Positions 58,064 to 64,000 of a stretch of 64,000 bases of DNA are shown here, piece after piece. The stretch's first letter is position 1; each line of letters opens with the position of its first letter. The stretch is from contig CM066982.1 in the NCBI GenBank assembly GCA_033977485.1, forward strand, positions 35,938,218 through 36,002,217. Direction: 5' to 3'. Made by a program: the position numbers and the translations under genes. The DNA comes from Hydrangea macrophylla (lineage: Eukaryota; Streptophyta; Magnoliopsida; Cornales; Hydrangeaceae). The notes below the pieces were generated by a model. That model was not told the origin of the DNA, did not search any database, and saw only the letters and a program-made list of their open reading frames with translations.

Positions 58064-60619
58064 ATGAATAGGGAAGAGTTGGAAAACAAGGTTACTGAAT
58101 TGGGAGCGACCATAAGCCAGTAGTCCGACAGCCTAGCCCAAGTTCTGAAGTTCATGGAAGAACTGAAGCAGCGGCGGCCTCAACCTCCGCCCGGGTTTCC
58201 ACCACCGGAGTTTGAACCACCCCCTGAGAATAATGGGGAAGAAGACTGGTTTCAAGGGGTCCCACCGTTCGCGTACGAGAAAAAGCTCCAAGAGAAAATA
58301 GACAAGGTCGACAAGCTAGAAAGCATACTGAGAAAAAGCAAAGGGGTCGATGATTACATGCTAGACCTGGAAGGCCTCTTCGAGCATGTCAAACTGAAAC
58401 TGCCAGAGAATTTCAAGATGCCTGCCATCGACCGTTTTGACGGAACTGGGAATCCGAAAAGTCATGTGAAGCTATGTATGAGTATCTTCCAGTCCATGGG
58501 TTGTACCCACGAACACATCGCGATGTTGTTCCCGCAAACTCTTGCAAAGTCTGCACTATCATGGTTCCTAACCTTGGAAGCCTCCAAAACCCGAGCCTGG
58601 GAAGACATCGTTCGAGTCTTCGTCGATCATTACTCCTACAATCAAGAGCTGGATGTCACCATTAGGGATTTGGAAACAACCCGGCAAAACAACAATGAAT
58701 CCTTCGCTGCATTTCTGAGCAGATGGAGGAACAAGGTAGCCCAAATGACCCACCGGCCGATTGAAAAAGGACAGGTAAGGATGCTCATCCGGAATCTGCA
58801 ACCCCTCTACCATGAGAAATTATTCTACCATGAGAAATTATTCTACCAGTCCATATCCACCTTTGAGGAGTTGTTTGAAGTCAGAACCCGGATTGAAGAC
58901 GCTATCAGAGAAGGAAAGAAAAAAAAGGAAGATCCCCTGAGTCAGTCCAGAAGGCCTAACTACTCCCGGAATCCCCCGGATGTCAATGCCCTTAGCAGCC
59001 AACCCATGGCGTACCCTCCTAGGCCGTACCAGCCCTCCAGCCAGGCAAACCCCTCCAATCGCCCCTTCCAAAAAAAGCCCCCTCGCAACTTCGCCAAGTT
59101 AGAAATCTCTCTCTCCTCAGCTTTAGACCGCCTCCTCAAAAAAGGCCATCTCCATCTACTCCAACCCCGAAACACCCCCCTCCCGCCAAACTGCAATATG
59201 TCCAAGCGATGTACCTACCACCAAGCCCCAGGCCACAACACTGATGATTGCGCGCGCCTTCTCCATGACATTCAAGACCTTATTGACCAGAACATCATCG
59301 AGCCGCCACCAAAGCAGCCCCATATCACCCAAAATCCTCTACCAAACCACCAAAATGTCAACCTCATTGAGTCCAACCCCGTACCCTTCAACCCTGCTAC
59401 TTATATCACCCCCCTAGGACAACCCTTGCCTTTCATTGACATCCCAGATTCTGTGGGAATTCATCTGATTGAAGGGGAGAATGACGAGTGGCAGCAACAG
59501 CTAGACGATGAGCAAGACTTGTTCTTTCTGGAACAACACGATCTGGGGGTGGTAGACCTCAAATGGTATGATCCCAATGATGAAAGTGATGCTTTTATCT
59601 GGGACGAGCCGGAGAAACCATATATGGGAACGGATTATGATTGGTTCAAAAAGGATGGGACTGTAGAAGGGCCTACTCCTGCTGAAATTGATCACCTGAC
59701 CAGGTCAGGCCGTCACTACCAGCCTCTGCAGCCTACTACTGAAGCCATCGAGAAGGGTCCAGTTAAAGACAAGGAGAAGGGTAAGATGGATGAGATCATC
59801 GAAGAGGATAATGAATTGATAAAACAGCTGAAGAAAACCCAAGCACATCTCTTAATGTGGGACATCATGGTAACATCCTATAAGCATAGGCAAGCCGTGT
59901 TGAATGCCTTGGCTGGAATTGAAGTCCCCATCGACGCCGCGCCGGAGGACATGGTAGCTTTCTTGGGCGCGCTTACCCCCGACCCAATCATTACATTTTC
60001 TGATAAGGACCTGCCACCAGAGGGATCCGCACATAATAAGGTATTGTATATCACCGTGGGATATAAGGGACAACAGGTGCCATTTTGTCTAGTCAATACG
60101 GGCTCGGCCTTAAATGTCTGTGCCCTAAGGACTGCCACCGCCTTGGGGGTCAATGTCCTTGACATCACACCATCTGTGCAATCTGTGAGGGCCTATGACA
60201 ACACCAGGAGAAATGTGATGGGAACTGTTTCTCTCCAAATCCGGGTAGGATCTTTGGTGAACACCGAAGTCTTTCAGGTCATGGAGATACCTGCCTCTTT
60301 CAACTTGTTGATCGAAAGGCCCTGGTTGCATGTCAACAAAGTCATATCGTCCACTGTGCATCAAATGATCAAGTACATCCATGAGAAGGAAGTGAAAATC
60401 ATCCTCGGTAATAGTTGGGGTAATGAAGCTTTCCCGAACTACGCTCCCGTCTTTGAAATCCAAATACCTGAGTTAGAAGAAGGAAAAATTGGGGGATTCT
60501 TCATGGAAGAAGTCCACATGATCAATGATGAAGACAGGTTCCCTGAGATCCACTCTGCGGTTGTCAACATCGTTCACAAAATGAACTACTTCCCTGGAAT
60601 GGGATTGGGCCAACGCTAG
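58064..60619 (+). pseudogene. gag: Ogre-like gag and protease
   Basis: The likely start is ATG 58064, but a TAG at 58121-58123 leaves ATG 58154 as the start of an 821-codon frame. Gag capsid region at about residues 75-260 (FDGTGNPKSHVKL, SALSWFLTLEAS, ESFAAFLSRWRNK), with a small tandem repeat of YHEKLFY at about 58810-58845. A zinc-binding-like motif (CTYHQAPGHNTDDC) is near 59210. Protease near the end has VNTGSALNV at about 60089-60115, where the catalytic Asp is replaced by Asn (aat 60095-60097), so it should be inactive. The frame ends just after a G-patch-like GMGLGQ. Confidence 0.88.
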
Positions 60620-61543
60620 CAAGGGATTCGAGAGTTCCCTCAGATCAAAGGATAGCAAGGTACTTTCGGGATAGGATACAAGCCCACTTAAGAAGACATC
60701 GAGCTACAAAGGCCATGGAAGAAAAGGGTAAGGGGTCTCCCACCATACCGCAAGACCTTGAATGGATAATTCATCAAAGAGGGGGATGACTTCCCTTACT
60801 TCGGGTTCCCCGAACCCTGGATCCACCAAACCACTGGGAAAAGGCACCCTGGGCTTGAAATCTTCACTGACTGCGAGAGGCCTCCATATCAAGATCCGTT
60901 CTATCCCAAAGAAATTGAGAAAACCCCGGAGGAAGACTGGTTGAAATACCTTGACACTGAAGCCATCGAGAAGGAAGAAAAGAGGGCCAAGAGCCAAGAT
61001 GATCAGATCAAGCCAACTGAGGAGGGTCTAAGCAACCAGGCTGTAGAGTCATCTGTCTGTGTCTCCCTATCCCCTATTCCCCCAGAGTCTGTACTGCCGA
61101 TTATCGAGTATGTACCAGAGTCGGCTGCTATAAGCCCACCACTGTGCAATGTAGTCACTTCACCTATCATGAATGAAATGAAAGACGATTCTGATTACTC
61201 CTCTGTGTCTAATACTTGTGAATGCACAGATCCCTCCGAGGATCTCCTAATTGAACTTAAGCAACTAATTGAAAAACACCTGCTTATGAAATAATCGAAG
61301 ATACTTTATCAGTTAACCTAGGTGAAACAGATAATCCCCAAATTGTGCAAATTAGCTCAACTCTTAATAAAGAAGAAAAAGAAAAATTAACCCTCTTGCT
61401 AAAAGAATTCAAAGATGTTTTTGCTTGGTCTTACGAAGACATGCCTGGGGTCGATCCCGACATTGTCCAACATCATATTCCCCTCCTCCCTAATTCTAAA
61501 CATGTCAAGCAGAAACTGAGGCGCATGAGGCCGGAGTGGGTGT
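60620..61543 (+). pseudogene. pol: Ogre-like linker and start of RT, truncated
   Basis: After TAG 60617-60619 the coding character continues with several stops and frame changes: an acidic linker open at 60941-61294, then 61345-61545 with DVFAWSYEDMPGVDP and HVKQKLRRMRPEW. These are the residues that normally precede the RT core in gypsy Pol. At 61543 the sequence switches to a new LTR start. Confidence 0.8.
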
Positions 61544-62458
61544 AGCACCCAGAATTTCTAGAAATTCCATGTAGGAAAAATAAGATTAGTGACATATGGC
61601 GTCACCAGGATGACGGCTACAGAAGGCCCATTAGGATAACCTATATTAGAAATCTAGACAAGATCCCATAGTCAACATTTTGACGACAACATTAATTCTA
61701 ACTTAGAACCTAATAGCATAGTCGTAACCTCGATATTTTAAATTTCATTAGAAGTTATAGTCAGATTTACGTCTAGGCATTTACACAGCCCCGTACCTGC
61801 ACAATTTACAATTGTGACTCATTTCACAGTATTGCTTATCTATTGGAACACTGGCTCATGCCATAAAGTACTTAACCTGTGAGTGGGACCCACAATGTAT
61901 TTAGGAGTTATGTGGGACCCACACTACCTCCCTAGGTAGACCTCACTCAATCTACCCTTGGATACACACAACATACACCTGCACGTACTTTGGGACTCAG
62001 GAACACATCCATATGCACAACCTGAGAATGGGACCCACACCACCCTTGACGGTCATGTGGACCCCACCCTTGACCTACCCTTGGACACACAAACATACAC
62101 ACACTCATACACTATGGTACACCCTTGCTCATGGGATAACCTCCATCCCATCTTCCTCTATAAATAGGACACACCCCCCTCTCATTCTTGTATCACCTCC
62201 CTCTCCACACAATCTGATCTATACAGATTGTATAAAGAGAAAGAGACCGAGAGAGAGAGAGAGAGAGCTTGAGAGAGAGAGCAACATTCCCCCTCATCCT
62301 TGACCTATACACATACACGCACCCCTCTCTGACCATTCCCTCTATATACACACACACACACACTCCCCTAGCTGCCCAGAAAGAAAGAAGAAGGCAGAAA
62401 GAGGAAGAAGACTCACCAGAGAAGAAACCGAAGAAGAAAAGATAGAGATCTGAGCTTC
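61544..62458 (+). mobile_element. Fragment of another LTR (U3 side) inserted in the Ogre-like RT
   Basis: Begins tgtagcacccagaatttcta, a typical LTR start, exactly where the RT frame is lost. It has a TATA box (tataaata, 62159-62166) followed by a GA/CT-rich leader with (GA)n near 62245-62280 and (CA)n near 62348-62362. It ends where the second Ogre-like LTR starts. Its own 3' half is not in the window. No coding content. Confidence 0.65.
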
Positions 62459-64000
62459 TGTAGACACCCCATTTTGTCGGCTATCAGATTTAGGAGACCC
62501 ATAGCTTGGTGGTTCACAATGATCGAAAAAGACTCAAAAAGACTCCTGGAAGTCAGCTCTATCTCTCAGAATGCTCAGAATGACCAAAATGCCCCTAAAA
62601 GCCCGAAAACTCCCAGATTTGGTCCCAAAGTCCTGAAAACATGCTATGTCATGAGAAAAGCAATAAAATGAGTTTCTAAGAGGAATCGGGTGAAATCGTC
62701 AGCTCCCAGAGACCCCCGGAAGTCCCGGAAGTTCCCGAAAAGTCCCCGTTGACCGGTTTGACCAAGGTTTGACCAGGTTTGACCGAGATTTGACCAGGTT
62801 TGACCGAAGTTTGACCAAGTTTGACCGAAATTGTTCAAATTCACCGGAATCATTAGAAAAGTATTAAAATAAGTTTTAAAAGAGAATCGAGCGAAAACGT
62901 CGGCTCCTGGGAGCTCCCAGAGGTTCCCAGAACTTCCCGGGAATCCCAGGATTGACCAGTTTGACCAAGATTTGACTTTGGAATCGGGGCACCGAAACAA
63001 TTTTCAAATATTTTTCATGGATACTAGAGGTCAATAGCTTTCCAACGGTATATCGCACATAATTTCTGGATTTAAAACGAATTTATTATGAATTTCCAAA
63101 GGCGAAAAAGGCGATCAAATCGGCTTTTATCGCGAATACCGCAAAACTTTTCAAAGTGACCTATCCCCGAACTATTTTTTATGTAAAGTAGACTCCATTA
63201 CCTTTCCAACGGTATATCACAACCTCGATTTGGAGTTCGTACGCATTTTCTGTGAATTTCGGACAAAATAGGGCCTTTTCGCGAATACCGGAACTTCGGG
63301 GGGCCTAAACAGCATTATCCAGACGAAGGGAGGAGCAGTGCCGCCGCGGCACTCCCCTCCAGAACAGTCCATTTTTGTAATTAAGTTTGTGGTCCCATTT
63401 TGATTAATTAAAAGCCAAAACGACATAGTTTTATGATTTCAGATGTTTGGAGCCAATGGGAGTACTTTCTAAATCCCAAAAACACCCCAAGTTGGCCTAT
63501 ATAAACACCCCATTACTCCTCATTTTGGGAGAGTAAAATGCAAGTTTAGAGAAAGTTTGGGAGAGAAAGTGTAGAGATAAGGTTAGAGTGGAGAGAAAAG
63601 AAGCTTTCTTCTTTGATTTTTCAAAACAAAAGTGAGTTCTAACTTTGTTTTTACTTCATTACTTCCATTTACTTCAACATTCAATACTCCCAACCACCAT
63701 TTTAGTGAGCATTCAAGAGTGTGGAAGCTTCTTCCATGTCTAGTGTCATTACATATGAGTGATACACCAATCTACAAGTCTCATGCTTCATGAATATCAT
63801 CTATTGATTATCATCTACTTGCTTGTTTATTTATTGTTCATCTCTTCTCATCCCATTTCCTTTTTATTTTCTTTATTTACTTACTAGTTCATCATCATCT
63901 AAGTGATGACATGAAGTTTGGGTGAGTGAATCCTCATGGATAGTAGCTCTTGACCTCAAAAACATGTTTGATAGATGATGACCATAACCTCAATACTTCC
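62459..64000 (+). repeat. Second Ogre-like LTR, cut by the window end
   Basis: Matches 53427-54970 with about 7 percent substitutions plus indels (one palindrome instead of three, extra TTGACC units). No polypurine tract precedes it, so it is more likely the 5' LTR of a further Ogre-like copy nested in the 61544 LTR than the 3' LTR of the first element. Confidence 0.8.

Larger units (their letters stand above)
53427..61543 (+). mobile_element. Ogre-like (Tat) Ty3/gypsy retrotransposon, truncated
   Basis: A 3.3-kb LTR (53427-56763) is followed by the tRNA-Arg-type primer site, a leader with a 51-bp minisatellite, a long gag-protease frame and the first part of RT. At 61543 it stops in RT and an unrelated LTR begins. 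The large LTR, primer type, protease layout and G-patch-like motif after protease fit Ogre-type elements of the Tat lineage. RT core, RNase H and integrase are not in the window. Confidence 0.88.

Overview
The window is repeat-rich intergenic DNA from a flowering plant nuclear genome. It is almost entirely LTR retrotransposons nested in one another. The lineages present (Athila-like, Tat/Ogre-like, tRNA-iMet-primed non-autonomous elements) are plant-specific, and the only trace of an ordinary plant gene is a broken LOB-domain (LBD) transcription-factor sequence. The species cannot be named from the sequence. No intact cellular protein-coding gene, tRNA, rRNA or CRISPR array was seen.

Layout. 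1-2470: two minisatellites (45-46 bp and 31 bp units) and non-coding flank. 2471-32076: an old Athila-like Ty3/gypsy element on the + strand (LTRs about 1.64 kb, tRNA-Asp primer site). Its 5' LTR is split at 3079/13956 by a complete 10.9-kb Tat-lineage element on the - strand (3080-13950, target duplication cattc). That Tat element carries, between its integrase and its 3' LTR, an oppositely transcribed multi-exon gene (4108-6830) with its own TATA box and introns. The Athila interior has a 4.1-kb direct tandem duplication (17331-21425 and 21426-25528) covering the protease tail, RT-RNase H, integrase and an unknown ORF. An env-position ORF (to 28272) follows.

32077-38000: mostly unassigned DNA with microsatellites, the LBD pseudogene (- strand, 34642-35159) and a fragment of an Ogre-type element on the - strand, recognised by its tRNA-Arg-type primer site at 36103-36120. 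38001-53426: a tandem array LTR-internal-LTR-internal-LTR of a gag-only (TR-GAG-like) element on the - strand. Its first internal region holds a young 2.5-kb element made of two 1.17-kb LTRs with only 188 bp between them; the second internal region preserves the empty site. 53427-61543: an Ogre-like element on the + strand (3.3-kb LTR, tRNA-Arg-type primer site, gag-protease, start of RT). It is cut by a 915-bp fragment of another LTR (61544-62458), itself followed by a second Ogre-like LTR running off the end.

How the parts relate. No autonomous element in the window looks functional: every pol has stops, frameshifts or lost catalytic residues. The most unusual signals are: (1) arrays of the palindrome TTCGATCGATCGAA and its CpG-decayed variants, placed just upstream and about 360-420 bp downstream of a TATA box in two unrelated element families and again before the env-position ORF; (2) the internal tandem duplication, whose two copies are less diverged than the element's LTRs and so probably arose after insertion; (3) the antisense spliced gene in the Tat element; (4) arrays of W-box-like TTGACC in the Ogre LTRs.
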